DNA from: CAZUQA01 sp964622375
GTDB lineage: Bacteria; Bacillota_I; Bacilli_A; Erysipelotrichales; Erysipelotrichaceae
DNA length: 44,197 nucleotides
Direction of reading: 5' to 3'
Assembly: GCA_964622375.1 (NCBI GenBank)
Contig: CAZUQA010000067.1
Location: forward strand, 1 to 44,197
The notes under the pieces are model-generated. The model saw only the letters and a list, made by a program, of their open reading frames with translations, did not search any database and had not been told where the DNA came from. Positions 7,581 to 16,308 of this stretch are shown here, piece after piece (position 1 is the first letter of the stretch; each line of letters opens with the position of its first letter). The position numbers were made by a program, and so were the translations under genes.

Positions 7581-8483
7581 ATGAAAGTGCGGTGTTTTGG
7601 TTCTTTAAATATTGATTATGTCTATCAGGTTGAGCATTTTGTTAAAAAAGGGGAGACTATCGCTTCCAGCGATCTTCAGGTCTTTTGTGGTGGTAAAGGC
7701 CTCAATCAAGCCTTAGCCCTAGCTAAAGCCGGTTGTCCGGTGACTTTTGCCGGTAAGCTGGGAGAAGATGGGGCTTTTCTTTTAGAGACACTGCAAGAAG
7801 CCGGAGTTGACATCTCCCTAGTTAAAATCAGTGAACAAGTCAGAACCGGTAATGCCATAATTCAAATTGACGAAAGCGGAGATAATTGCATTATGCTTTA
7901 TGGTGGAGCCAATCAGACGATTTCTAAAGCCGATGTTGATGAGATCCTTCAGAATTTTCAAGCCGGGGACTATCTTGTTTTGCAGAATGAAATCAGTGAA
8001 ATATCTTATATAATTGAGCAAGCCAAACAAAAGCAGCTGATTATTGTATTAAATCCTTCGCCAATCAATCAAGCCTTGTTGACCTATCCTTTGAATTTAG
8101 TAGACATCTTGATACTCAACGAACATGAAGGACGGGCTTTGCTGGCAACGGAGCTTGATGAAACTGAGAGCTTATTAGCGGCACTACAGACGCAATATCC
8201 GCACACGAAAATTGTATTGACTCTGGGAGCCGCCGGTTCGCAATACAGCGATGGTGAGCTTTCAATTATTCAAGAAGCATATCAAGCCCAAGTTCGGGAT
8301 ACCACAGCAGCCGGCGACAGTTTCAGCGGGTTTTTCTTAGCGGCACTAATCAAAGGTGAGAAGCCGAAACAAGCCATGAATCTGGCTGCTAAAGCAGCAG
8401 CGATTACGGTGAGTCGTCCCGGAGCCGCTGTATCCATCCCGACCCTTCAGGAAGTTTTAGCTGCGGAGTTTCCCCATGAGTAA
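7581..8483 (+). CDS. rbsK: Ribokinase-like sugar kinase (PfkB family)
   Basis: Phosphorylates ribose, or a close relative, at O5 with ATP. The 300-residue protein shows the N-terminal substrate block GSLNIDYVY, the FCGGKGLNQALA motif (36-47) typical of ribokinase, TLGAAGSQY for nucleotide binding, and the anion-hole/catalytic motif DTTAAGDSFSG with catalytic Asp246. GAGGAAAG precedes the ATG. It overlaps the next gene, a nucleoside hydrolase, by 8 bases, so the two probably act in sequence: nucleoside to base plus ribose, then ribose to ribose-5-phosphate. Other PfkB sugars or nucleosides cannot be excluded. Confidence 0.88.
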   Translation: MKVRCFGSLNIDYVYQVEHFVKKGETIASSDLQVFCGGKGLNQALALAKAGCPVTFAGKLGEDGAFLLETLQEAGVDISLVKISEQVRTGNAIIQIDESGDNCIMLYGGANQTISKADVDEILQNFQAGDYLVLQNEISEISYIIEQAKQKQLIIVLNPSPINQALLTYPLNLVDILILNEHEGRALLATELDETESLLAALQTQYPHTKIVLTLGAAGSQYSDGELSIIQEAYQAQVRDTTAAGDSFSGFFLAALIKGEKPKQAMNLAAKAAAITVSRPGAAVSIPTLQEVLAAEFPHE

Positions 8484-9441
8484 AATACCGATAATCATCG
8501 ATTGTGATCCCGGGGTTGATGACAGTTACGCTATCGCTTTAGCCAATTCTTATTCCGGTTTTACCATCAAGGCTCTTACCCCGGTAGCCGGTAATGTGGC
8601 AGCGGAATTGACCCGAAGAAATGCTTTAGCTCTTGCAGAAATGTTGAATATCGACTGTCGCGTAGCTTTTGGCGCAAAACAACCTTTATACAAAGCTTAT
8701 CATACAGCTGAAGTCGGAGTGCATGGGGTCAGTGGGGTAGGTACGGTAGTATTTCCCCCGACGAAAAAGGCAGCAGATGCCCTACCGGCTTGGGATGTTA
8801 TCTATCAGGAAGCAAAAGCAGCTGCTGGTCGTTTGATTTTATTTGCGACCGGACCTTTGACCAATATCGCTTTGACACTGAGAAAATACCCGGATTTACC
8901 ACGATATTTAGCGAAATTTTGCATCATGGGTGGAGGTACTTTCGGTAATCAACCGGCTTCGCAGTTAAGAGCAGAATTTAATATTTGGACCGACCCCAGC
9001 GCGGCCAAAGAAGTCTTTGAAAAACTGGAAGTATACATGGTTCCTTTAGATGCAACCCATCAGGCAGCATTAAGCAGCAGTGATTTCCAACAGATGATCG
9101 CGCTTTGTGGTGATAGTGAAGCGTTGTATTTATTAAGAGAGTTATCACTTTTTTCTCATTATAACAGCATAGTCAAGGGTTACGATAACGACATCATTCA
9201 TGATGCGTTGGCGATTGCGGCGCTGATAAATCCGGAAGTGGTGAGTTTTACTGACCACTATGTTTATGTCGGGCAAGAAGGGACAGCAGATGAAGGGGTG
9301 ACGGTCATCGACCTTGATAACAGCAGTGGTAAGCCGGCCAACTGCCATGTTGCCCTTAACTGTAATCAGCCGTTGTTTGCCACAATGATGAAGAACATGT
9401 GCCGTTACTATCGGCAGAAGGCGCAAGCGACGATTACTTGA
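8476..9441 (+). CDS. Inosine-uridine preferring nucleoside hydrolase family protein
   Basis: Hydrolyses the N-glycosidic bond of ribonucleosides to give a free base and ribose. The 321-residue protein begins with the calcium-binding signature DCDPGVDD (9-16), which holds the catalytic Asp cluster. It also has the GPLTNIAL block and a later NIWTDPSAAKEV segment typical of the fold, and the HDALA motif near residue 240 supplies the last metal-ligand region. The start codon lies within the end of the ribokinase gene, so the two are translationally coupled. Substrate preference (purine or pyrimidine) cannot be told from the motifs. Confidence 0.93.
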   Translation: MSKIPIIIDCDPGVDDSYAIALANSYSGFTIKALTPVAGNVAAELTRRNALALAEMLNIDCRVAFGAKQPLYKAYHTAEVGVHGVSGVGTVVFPPTKKAADALPAWDVIYQEAKAAAGRLILFATGPLTNIALTLRKYPDLPRYLAKFCIMGGGTFGNQPASQLRAEFNIWTDPSAAKEVFEKLEVYMVPLDATHQAALSSSDFQQMIALCGDSEALYLLRELSLFSHYNSIVKGYDNDIIHDALAIAALINPEVVSFTDHYVYVGQEGTADEGVTVIDLDNSSGKPANCHVALNCNQPLFATMMKNMCRYYRQKAQATIT

Positions 9442-9454
9442 GAAAGAGGAGAAA

Positions 9455-10117
9455 ATGCTAAAAATTATAGTTTTGTTATTAAATTACTTTGTCGGTTATC
9501 AGTTTCTCTACGTGGTAATCGTTTACCTGATCAGCGGGTCAGAAGAACTGGCGCTGTATTTTAATGTGCTTATTGCCTTTATTGTCAATCTTCTGTTGAC
9601 TGCTTCGCTGTTGCAGAAAGATGCCAAAGAAACAAAGGCTGGTGCCTTAGTGAAGAATGCCATTAAAACTACAGGTCTGATGTTTGCTATCTTGTTGGCT
9701 GTCAGCATTGGCCTCAACTTGATTGGCATAACGACGGACAGCGCTAATCAAAAGTTACTGGAAGATCTGTTTACCTCAGCGCAATACAAAAATTTTGTTG
9801 TTGCCACGATCTTGATATTTGCTCCGCTTGTCGAAGAATCAGTTTTTCGTTATGCTCTTCGCGCAGCTTTACCAAAAAAACTTCGCAACGGTGTATTTTT
9901 TATCTTTTTGTCGGCAATTTGTTTCGGGTTTGTTCACATTTCAACAGAGTGGTGGGATAGCGGCTATTTTGATGTTACCAATTTAGTAATCTATAGTATT
10001 TTAGGCTTACTACTGGCGCTTAACTATAAGAAGAACAACTTTAATATCATCTATCCTTTAACGGTCCATTTGTTATACAACGGAGTACAGCTATGCTTAA
10101 TGATGATGATCTTATAA
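9455..10117 (+). CDS. CPBP family intramembrane metalloprotease
   Basis: Member of the CAAX protease/bacteriocin-processing family of membrane-embedded glutamate metalloproteases. The 220-residue protein has about six hydrophobic segments and all three signature motifs: EExxxR (Glu127, Glu128, Arg132), FxxxH (Phe157, His161) and HxxxN (His205, Asn209). A GAGGAG site lies just before the ATG. It begins 13 bases after the nucleoside hydrolase gene and overlaps recD2 by 25 bases, so it is part of the same transcript. Relatives process prenylated proteins, signal peptides or bacteriocins, or give self-immunity; no substrate is evident here. Confidence 0.9.
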   Translation: MLKIIVLLLNYFVGYQFLYVVIVYLISGSEELALYFNVLIAFIVNLLLTASLLQKDAKETKAGALVKNAIKTTGLMFAILLAVSIGLNLIGITTDSANQKLLEDLFTSAQYKNFVVATILIFAPLVEESVFRYALRAALPKKLRNGVFFIFLSAICFGFVHISTEWWDSGYFDVTNLVIYSILGLLLALNYKKNNFNIIYPLTVHLLYNGVQLCLMMMIL

Positions 10118-12267
10118 GCATCGAAGGCAAAGTTCAGTTTTACCTGTTTCATAACAGCGATAACCTCTACAGTGTTGCCAAAGTTAAGCTTTATGAACTC
10201 AATGAAAAAAATGTGACCATCGTCGGTCATTTTCCTAAACTGGCTAAGGATGACATGTATCGTTTTTCCGGGTACTACAGTGACAACCCACGTTATGGTT
10301 TGCAGTTTGTTGTGGTCGGCTATCAACGAGTCAACCCCAGTGATACCGAAAGTTTAGTACGCTTTTTCAGCGGGCCTTTGTTTCCCGGCATCGGTAAGAA
10401 ATATGCCCGGAGCATGATAGATTGCTTGGGAAATGACATCATTGAAAAAATCAAAGAAGACAATTCCCTGTTGTATCAAGTGCCGAAGATGACAACCAAG
10501 AAGGCTCTGGTAATTGCAAAAGGTATAACACAGGAAGATGAGGATGTCCAGATTTTCCTGCAAAACTATGGTGTCGGTATCCGTAATCTCCAGAAGATTC
10601 AACAGGTTTACAGCGATCAGGCAATCAACATTATCAAAAGTAACCCCTATCGTTTAGTAGAAGACATCGACGGTATCGGCTTTCAAACGGCGGATAAAAT
10701 CGCCCGGCAAATGGGGGTGGCAAAAGATGACCCCCGACGGATCCGCGCCTATGTCTTTGCGTCCATACTCCAGCTCTGTCTGCGTAGCGGTGACAGTTAT
10801 GTCAAGCGTGAACAACTTTATCAAGTAGTCACCAGCGAGTTAGCTGCTGAAGATTTTTCGTATTTCCTTAATGATCTTCAAGCTACCAAGCAGATTTATT
10901 TAGAAGAAGACCGAGTTTATCACCACTCCCAATACCACAGCGAGGCTTTTATTGCCGAGTTCTTATGTAAGTTTGTGGCGGAAGAACCCCAAGAGTACCC
11001 GACAAAATTGATCGAGGAAGCGATTAGTGAAAGTGAGGAAGAATTTAGAATCAGCTACGATGCAACCCAGAAGAAAGCAATCAAAGCCGCCATCAACAAT
11101 AAACTTCTGATCCTAACCGGGGGTCCCGGTACCGGCAAGACCACAGTCGTGCGCGCCATCACTAAGGTATTACACAAGCTAAGCCCGGCGAGTTTTGCGG
11201 TGCTCTGTGCCCCGACCGGTCGGGCCGCTAAACGTTTAAATGAGTTGACAGGTAATGAAACCAGTACCATCCACAGTTTGTTGAAGTGGAATTTGGAAAC
11301 TAACACTTTTGGCAAAAATATCAATGACCCAATCAGCTACGATGTAGTCATCGTCGATGAAACATCGATGGTTGATAATTGGCTGATGTATAATCTTTTG
11401 CTAGCTTGCCACGATGTTAAAAAATTGATATTAATCGGCGACAAAAACCAATTACCGGCGGTCGGGCCGGGAGCTTTATTGCGCGACTTGTTGGCAGCCG
11501 ACTTATTTGTAAGTGTGGAATTGAGTAACATTTATCGTCAAAAGGAAGGTTCGGAAGTGATTCAATTGGCTTATGACATTTTGCACAATCAAGATAACAT
11601 CAGTTTTCGCAATGAGGTGAAATTCATCCCTTGCGTTGCTACAGAAATTCGGCCTTGGGTCATCAAGCTAGTAGACAGTGCTTTGGATAAAGCCTACGAT
11701 ATTAATGATGTCCAGGTTTTTGCCTGCAAGTATGAAGGGATTGCCGGTATCGATAACTTAAACATCGTACTCCAACAGAGTTTCAATCCACCTAGTGCAA
11801 CAAAAAAAGAGCTAAAGCATGGCATGCGGATATTTCGGGAATGTGACAAGATTTTGCAATTAAAGAACATGAATGATGATAGTGTCTACAACGGCGACAT
11901 CGGAAATATCGTGGAAATTAACCTGAAAAGTCCAAAATATCTCTCGACTTTGACCGTTGATTTTGACGGCGTAATTGTCGAATATGACTATGAATCACTA
12001 AATAACATTACTTTGGCTTACTGTATCAGTGTCCACAAGGCCCAAGGCAGCGAGTATCCTATTGTCATCATGCCTTTCAGCAAAGCAGAGACTTTTATGT
12101 TGGACCAACGTTTGATTTACACAGCGATCACCCGATGTTCAAAGTCTTTAATCTTGTTGGGAGATCCGCAGTTATTCTATCGCGGAATAAAAACCGAAGC
12201 CCGTCAACAACGACTTACCACTTTGCAACAGCGCTTGCTGGAAGATTTGAATGACTTAGCAGGTTAA
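10093..12267 (+). CDS. recD2: ATP-dependent 5'-3' DNA helicase, RecD2 type
   Basis: Superfamily 1B helicase that acts in DNA repair without RecBC partners. The 724-residue protein has an N-terminal OB-like region, a helix-hairpin-helix middle part (DIDGIGFQTADKIA, about 193-206), and the helicase core: Walker A GGPGTGKTT near 341-349, CAPTGRAAKRL, VDETSM for Walker B, GDKNQLPAVGPG, the Arg-containing SNIYRQ, and the C-terminal SVHKAQGSEY and YTAITRC motifs. Length fits RecD2 and not the shorter RecBCD subunit. The ATG lies within the CPBP gene, with GGAG 7 bases upstream of it. Confidence 0.95.
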   Translation: MLNDDDLISIEGKVQFYLFHNSDNLYSVAKVKLYELNEKNVTIVGHFPKLAKDDMYRFSGYYSDNPRYGLQFVVVGYQRVNPSDTESLVRFFSGPLFPGIGKKYARSMIDCLGNDIIEKIKEDNSLLYQVPKMTTKKALVIAKGITQEDEDVQIFLQNYGVGIRNLQKIQQVYSDQAINIIKSNPYRLVEDIDGIGFQTADKIARQMGVAKDDPRRIRAYVFASILQLCLRSGDSYVKREQLYQVVTSELAAEDFSYFLNDLQATKQIYLEEDRVYHHSQYHSEAFIAEFLCKFVAEEPQEYPTKLIEEAISESEEEFRISYDATQKKAIKAAINNKLLILTGGPGTGKTTVVRAITKVLHKLSPASFAVLCAPTGRAAKRLNELTGNETSTIHSLLKWNLETNTFGKNINDPISYDVVIVDETSMVDNWLMYNLLLACHDVKKLILIGDKNQLPAVGPGALLRDLLAADLFVSVELSNIYRQKEGSEVIQLAYDILHNQDNISFRNEVKFIPCVATEIRPWVIKLVDSALDKAYDINDVQVFACKYEGIAGIDNLNIVLQQSFNPPSATKKELKHGMRIFRECDKILQLKNMNDDSVYNGDIGNIVEINLKSPKYLSTLTVDFDGVIVEYDYESLNNITLAYCISVHKAQGSEYPIVIMPFSKAETFMLDQRLIYTAITRCSKSLILLGDPQLFYRGIKTEARQQRLTTLQQRLLEDLNDLAG

Positions 12268-12524
12268 GCAAAAGGAGTTTGTTTCCTTGCGTAAGATTTC
12301 TCCAACAATTTAAGCTAATAACGTGCAATCACCACATAAATGGGTAAAATAGAGCGTTTAGAAACGAAAACAAAAAAGAGAGTCAAACTTTTTTACGGTA
12401 GCGTGTTAACCAAACTAAAAGATGACTTCCCATAAGTGATTTTGCCGCAGGATTACAAAAAGCTTTAGCTTAAGAGGCTTGAAGAAAACAATCTTTGCGA
12501 GATTTATGTTATTGTAAAAACGGC
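12268..12524. other. Intergenic stretch before the alaS promoter
   Basis: Between recD2 and the alaS promoter. Apart from the possible coding remnant listed separately, I see only a weak hairpin just after the recD2 stop (AAGGA/TCCTT) and no clear terminator or RNA gene. Confidence 0.5.
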
Positions 12525-12528
12525 TTGA
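12340..12528 (+). pseudogene. Possible decayed coding remnant before alaS
   Basis: One frame reads from an ATG at 12340 through 31 protein-like codons (KLFYGSVLTKLKDDFP at the end). It then meets TAA (12433-12435), continues with VILPQDYKKL to TAG (12466-12468), and goes on through LEENNLCEIYVIVKTA to TGA at 12526. Composition stays protein-like across both stops, which suggests a broken gene. No ribosome binding site or recognised family supports it, and such a reading can arise by chance. Confidence 0.25.
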
Positions 12529-12553
12529 AAAAGCGGTTGATATCGGTTAAAAT
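12525..12553 (+). promoter_or_regulatory. Promoter of the alaS leader
   Basis: TTGAAA (12525-12530), exactly 17 bases, TAAAAT (12548-12553). Transcription would begin near 12560, at the start of the T-box leader. Confidence 0.72.
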
Positions 12554-12559
12554 CTACTT

Positions 12560-12770
12560 GTATTTGGCAAACTGAGTAAACAGTAAGAAGATTTATAGAG
12601 AGAAGGTGGCCGCTGAAAACCTTTAATCCTCATCGTTGAAGCTACTTGCCGCTAGAATACCGGGCGATACCCTTATAATCTTAGAGTAGCATAACTTCGG
12701 TTGTGAAACAGGATGGTACCGCGATGATTCGTTCCTGAGGGGAACGTTTTTTTATTTTAGGAGAAAAATA
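12560..12770 (+). promoter_or_regulatory. T-box leader of alaS
   Basis: Leader ending in the T-box core UGGUACCGCG (12714-12723) and a terminator. In the expected specifier position a GCU alanine codon preceded by GAA and followed by A lies at 12641-12643, consistent with sensing of tRNA-Ala. The upstream GGTGGCCGCTGAAAACC segment resembles the stem I distal region of other T-boxes. The gene it precedes, alaS, matches the specifier. Confidence 0.92.
12730..12753 (+). terminator. Leader terminator of the alaS T-box
   Basis: Stem CGTTCC/GGAACG (12730-12735 and 12741-12746), 5-base loop, then seven T. The T-box core just upstream can form the alternative antiterminator. Confidence 0.88.
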
Positions 12771-12772
12771 TT

Positions 12773-15400
12773 ATGAAAACAATGACAGGTGATCAAATCA
12801 GACAAGCATTCTTGGATTTCTTTGCGGAGAAGAACCATATGATTGAACCCGGAGCTTCTTTGGTGCCGATCAACGATCCGACTTTACTGTGGATAAACTC
12901 CGGGGTCGCGGCGCTGAAGAAATACTTTGATGGTAGCGTCAAACCTTTAAACAATCGTATTGCCAATGCCCAGAAAGCCATTCGAACCAATGATATTGAA
13001 AATGTCGGAAAAACGGCACGTCATCAGACATTCTTTGAGATGTTGGGAAACTTTTCTATCGGAGATTACTTCAAAGAAGAAGCGATTAGCTATGCTTGGG
13101 AGTTTTTTACTTCTGATAAATGGATGGCTTTTGATCCGGCTAAACTTTATGTTTCCGTTCACCCCAGTGACCAAGAAGCTTATGATATATGGGTGAATAA
13201 AATCGGGTTCCCGGCTGATAAAATATTGAAATCAGAAGATAACTACTGGCAAATCGGGGATGGACCCTGCGGGCCAAATTCCGAAATAATTTATGATCGC
13301 GGTCCGGCTTATGATCCGGAAGGTTTAGGTGAAAGATTATTTTTTGAAGAATTAGAAAATGATCGTTATGTGGAAATCTGGAATATCGTTTTTTCCCAAT
13401 ATGACGGTAGAGAAGGAGTCGATCGCAGCCTATACAAGGAGCTACCCTACAAAAATATTGACACCGGTATGGGCTTGGAGCGCTTAACTTGTGTAGCTCA
13501 GGCTTGTGCCACTAACTTTGACACCGATATCTTCTTACCATTAATAAAAGCTGTTGAGAAGTATACAGAGATTAAGTATGGCAGTAGTGAAGATATGGCT
13601 TTTAGAGTTATCGTCGATCATATCCGCACCGTGACTTTCGCATTGGCTGATGGTGCTTTATTCTCCAATGAAGGTCGGGGCTACGTCTTACGTCGGGTTT
13701 TAAGAAGGGCGGTTCGCTACTCACGACGTTTAGGAATTGACCAGGCTTTTATGTTTAACTTGGTAGCAGTAGTGGCAGAAGCTATGAAAACTTTCTATCC
13801 CTATCTGTTGGCTAAAGTTGAATTTATCAGTCAACAGGTTAAAGCTGAAGAAGAGCGTTTTCATCTTACATTGTGTGATGGAGAAAATCTGTTATTTGAC
13901 TTGATGGACAAGACCAAGGATAAAATTCTTAAAGGTGAGGATGTCTTTAAACTCTATGATACTTATGGTTTTCCTTTGGAATTGACGGTGGAAGCTGCGC
14001 AGGAACAAGGTTATCAGGTTGATATTGCCGGCTTTAATGACTTCATGGCGCAACAAAGACAAAGAGCCCGCGAATCCCGGGAAAACATCGAGTCGATGAG
14101 TTCTCAATCCGCTGATTTGCTGGATTTTACCACAGCCAGTGAATATATCGGTTATGATAATTTGACTTGTGAAGCGGTAGTTATTGCCTTGTTTAAAGAC
14201 GGGGTGGCAGTTGAGTGGCTAAAGGATAGCGGAGCCATAGTATTTGATAAGACCGTATTCTACGCTGAAAGCGGTGGACAAATAGCCGATACCGGCAGTG
14301 TTAGCGGGGCAGGTCTTTCCGCTACTGTTACTGATGTCAAAAGAGCACCGCATAAACAACACTTGGTATTTGTGGAAATCCAAGAAGGTGAAGTGAAAAT
14401 CGGTGATAAGCTGGTACAGATGGTTGATGTAAAAAAGCGCTTGTTGATTACCCGTCATCACTCCAGCGGGCACTTATTGCAGTATGCTTTAAAAGAAGTG
14501 TTGGGGAATCATATCATGCAAGCCGGTTCATATATTACTCCGGAATATTTGCGTTTTGACTTTACGCATTTTGCCAAGGTGGAAGCGGCGCAACTGGATC
14601 AAATTGAAAAGATATGTAATGAATTGATTGAAAAATCAGCAAATGTCAGTATTGAATACATGGCTCTGGATAAAGCCAAGTCTTTGGGTGCTACCGCTTT
14701 GTTTGATGAAAAATACGGTGATATTGTCCGGGTGGTCGGTATGGGTGATTTCTCTTTAGAACTCTGTGGCGGTTGCCATGTACATAATACAGCGGAGATC
14801 GGCTTATTTAAAATCATCAGCGAAGAGAGTATCGGCTCGGGAATACGGCGGATTACTGCTTGTGTCAACATCATAGCCTATCAGGAGTTTAAAAAAGAAG
14901 AACACTATCTGGCAGACATCGCTGCTTTACTAAAAGCACCGACGGTAAAACAAATAAAAGAAAAGATAAATAGCCTGCTTCATGAACTGGAAGAGTTGCG
15001 GAGTGAGCATATCACGCTCAATCGTAAACTGCTGGACTACCAAGCTACCCAGGTTGTTCAGGCAGCAGTTGACAACGGTGTTTGTAAAGTTTTGATTAGC
15101 CAGGCGGATAATGCGATTGTTGATTTAAAGAGTTATGCCGAAAAAATTAATCGGCAATTGCAAGGTATAGTTTTCGTGTATCAGCTTACTGACAAAGTGG
15201 TCATAGCTTGTGCTTGCAGTGAAGTTGCCGTTAATAACGGGTTTAATGCCGGAGCTTTAGTCAAACAAGCAGCAATAATTTGTGAAGGTAATGGTGGCGG
15301 AAAAGCGGATATTGCCCAAGCCGGTGGTAAAAATATCGAGAAATTGGAAGAAATGCTAGCGGTCATTCACAGTGCTTTGCAGGTAAGTTTAGATAAATAG
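12773..15400 (+). CDS. alaS: Alanyl-tRNA synthetase
   Basis: Class II synthetase that charges tRNA-Ala and clears mischarged Ser and Gly. The 875-residue protein has full family length. The catalytic domain comes first, with the conserved ARHQTFFEMLGNFSIGDYF stretch (about 83-101), then the tRNA-recognition region, the editing domain and the C-Ala domain. The editing site ligands are kept: His563 and His567 (HSSGH), and Cys665 and His669 (CGGCHV; most relatives have Thr at the fourth position). AGGAG lies 9 bases before the ATG. Expression is probably set by the T-box leader directly upstream. Confidence 0.98.
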   Translation: MKTMTGDQIRQAFLDFFAEKNHMIEPGASLVPINDPTLLWINSGVAALKKYFDGSVKPLNNRIANAQKAIRTNDIENVGKTARHQTFFEMLGNFSIGDYFKEEAISYAWEFFTSDKWMAFDPAKLYVSVHPSDQEAYDIWVNKIGFPADKILKSEDNYWQIGDGPCGPNSEIIYDRGPAYDPEGLGERLFFEELENDRYVEIWNIVFSQYDGREGVDRSLYKELPYKNIDTGMGLERLTCVAQACATNFDTDIFLPLIKAVEKYTEIKYGSSEDMAFRVIVDHIRTVTFALADGALFSNEGRGYVLRRVLRRAVRYSRRLGIDQAFMFNLVAVVAEAMKTFYPYLLAKVEFISQQVKAEEERFHLTLCDGENLLFDLMDKTKDKILKGEDVFKLYDTYGFPLELTVEAAQEQGYQVDIAGFNDFMAQQRQRARESRENIESMSSQSADLLDFTTASEYIGYDNLTCEAVVIALFKDGVAVEWLKDSGAIVFDKTVFYAESGGQIADTGSVSGAGLSATVTDVKRAPHKQHLVFVEIQEGEVKIGDKLVQMVDVKKRLLITRHHSSGHLLQYALKEVLGNHIMQAGSYITPEYLRFDFTHFAKVEAAQLDQIEKICNELIEKSANVSIEYMALDKAKSLGATALFDEKYGDIVRVVGMGDFSLELCGGCHVHNTAEIGLFKIISEESIGSGIRRITACVNIIAYQEFKKEEHYLADIAALLKAPTVKQIKEKINSLLHELEELRSEHITLNRKLLDYQATQVVQAAVDNGVCKVLISQADNAIVDLKSYAEKINRQLQGIVFVYQLTDKVVIACACSEVAVNNGFNAGALVKQAAIICEGNGGGKADIAQAGGKNIEKLEEMLAVIHSALQVSLDK

Positions 15401-15505
15401 CAGATTTTACAAAAAAAACTATTTTATGCAACTAAAAGTAGCCGGATAGTTGCTGGTGCTACTAATACTTGATTGATAAAGTGAGAGCGAAAGGAGGACT
15501 TAGTT

Positions 15506-15901
15506 ATGTTTGTTATTAAAACAATGGCTGTGGTTGCCAAAATTGGCATACTTATCTTACCGTTTTTCATCGCTTTCATTATTTTCTCGATTTGGGTGCT
15601 GAGTTTGGTTATTCGGGCTCTAAGAAAGTATTTACGCTCTGAAGAAGTAAGAAAAGAAAAGTCAGTAATCAGGAAGTCTTTGGGAGAAGTGCTCAAACAA
15701 CAACGGTTAAATTGCCAAATGACCCAGGAGTTTGTGGCTGAAGCTATCGGGGTTTCCCGCCAAGCTGTCACAAAATGGGAAAATGGCAGATCCGATCCCA
15801 GTACTTCAAATCTCTTAGCCCTGGCGCGACTTTACGGCATTCCGAGTGATGAACTGCTGAAGTCGGTAGTTGCCGGCACCAAAACGGAAGTCGGACAATG
15901 A
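15506..15901 (+). CDS. Membrane-anchored XRE-type HTH protein
   Basis: Putative transcriptional regulator of 131 residues. It has one hydrophobic segment at about 10-36, a charged linker rich in Lys, Arg and Glu (about 40-58), and a C-terminal Cro/C1-type helix-turn-helix at about 60-115. The recognition region is MTQEFVAEAIGVSRQAVTKW, followed by NGRSDPSTSNLLALARLYG. The ATG has an AAAGGAGG site 8 bases upstream. Anchoring the DNA-binding domain to the membrane by an N-terminal helix is less common than a C-terminal anchor. It lies alone between alaS and the nan cluster, with a terminator-like hairpin after it. Target genes are unknown. Confidence 0.88.
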   Translation: MFVIKTMAVVAKIGILILPFFIAFIIFSIWVLSLVIRALRKYLRSEEVRKEKSVIRKSLGEVLKQQRLNCQMTQEFVAEAIGVSRQAVTKWENGRSDPSTSNLLALARLYGIPSDELLKSVVAGTKTEVGQ

Positions 15902-15910
15902 ATTGAAATA

Positions 15911-15936
15911 AATGAAGCGCTGTGCTTCATTTTATT
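15911..15936 (+). terminator. Terminator after the HTH gene
   Basis: Stem AATGAAGC/GCTTCATT (15911-15918 and 15924-15931), 5-base loop, followed by a short T-rich tract. The flanking A-rich and T-rich arms make it nearly symmetric, so it might work in both directions. Confidence 0.65.
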
Positions 15937-16308
15937 TGACTATGGTCTTCGGCTTAGTTTGTTTTTTGCAGAATTATTTTTTTATTAGAGTTGATTAGTC
16001 TTACTTACTGGATTAAAAAACTAAGCTTTGTTAAGCTATGAAACGCTAATTGCAACTAGTTAGTTGGCCTTTCTGTAAAACTTTGAAATGGAGATTTTGA
16101 CAAAAAACAAACAAAATTAATGGAAATAGAAATAATGTCTGCTATTGTTTGAAATTTATGAATATTTCTTGACTATATTTATGTTTTGTTATTGTTTTTA
16201 GAACGACCAACTAGTACAATGAAATCATATTTGCGTAGTGTTGTAAGATTTTATCAAAGTGTGGAAGTTAAAACGAATTAAGAAGCGAAATCGAAAGGAG
16301 GAATCGTT
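15937..16308. other. A/T-rich regulatory gap before nanE
   Basis: No coding region is visible. It holds the probable nanE promoter near its right end and two copies of the 8-mer CAACTAGT (16053-16060 and 16208-16215). The first copy is followed by its near-inverse TAGTTGG; the second lies between the -35 and -10 boxes. Nothing else stands out. Confidence 0.5.
16192..16220 (+). promoter_or_regulatory. Probable promoter of the nan-PTS cluster
   Basis: TTGTTT (16192-16197), 17 bases, TACAAT (16215-16220). The -10 box is good, the -35 weak, as expected for a promoter needing activation or controlled by repression. It leaves an untranslated leader of about 80 bases. Confidence 0.45.

Noticed and set aside
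15437..15463. Inverted repeat AGTAGC/GCTACT before the HTH gene as operator or terminator
   Set aside because: Short arms, 15-base loop and no T-run; too weak to call.
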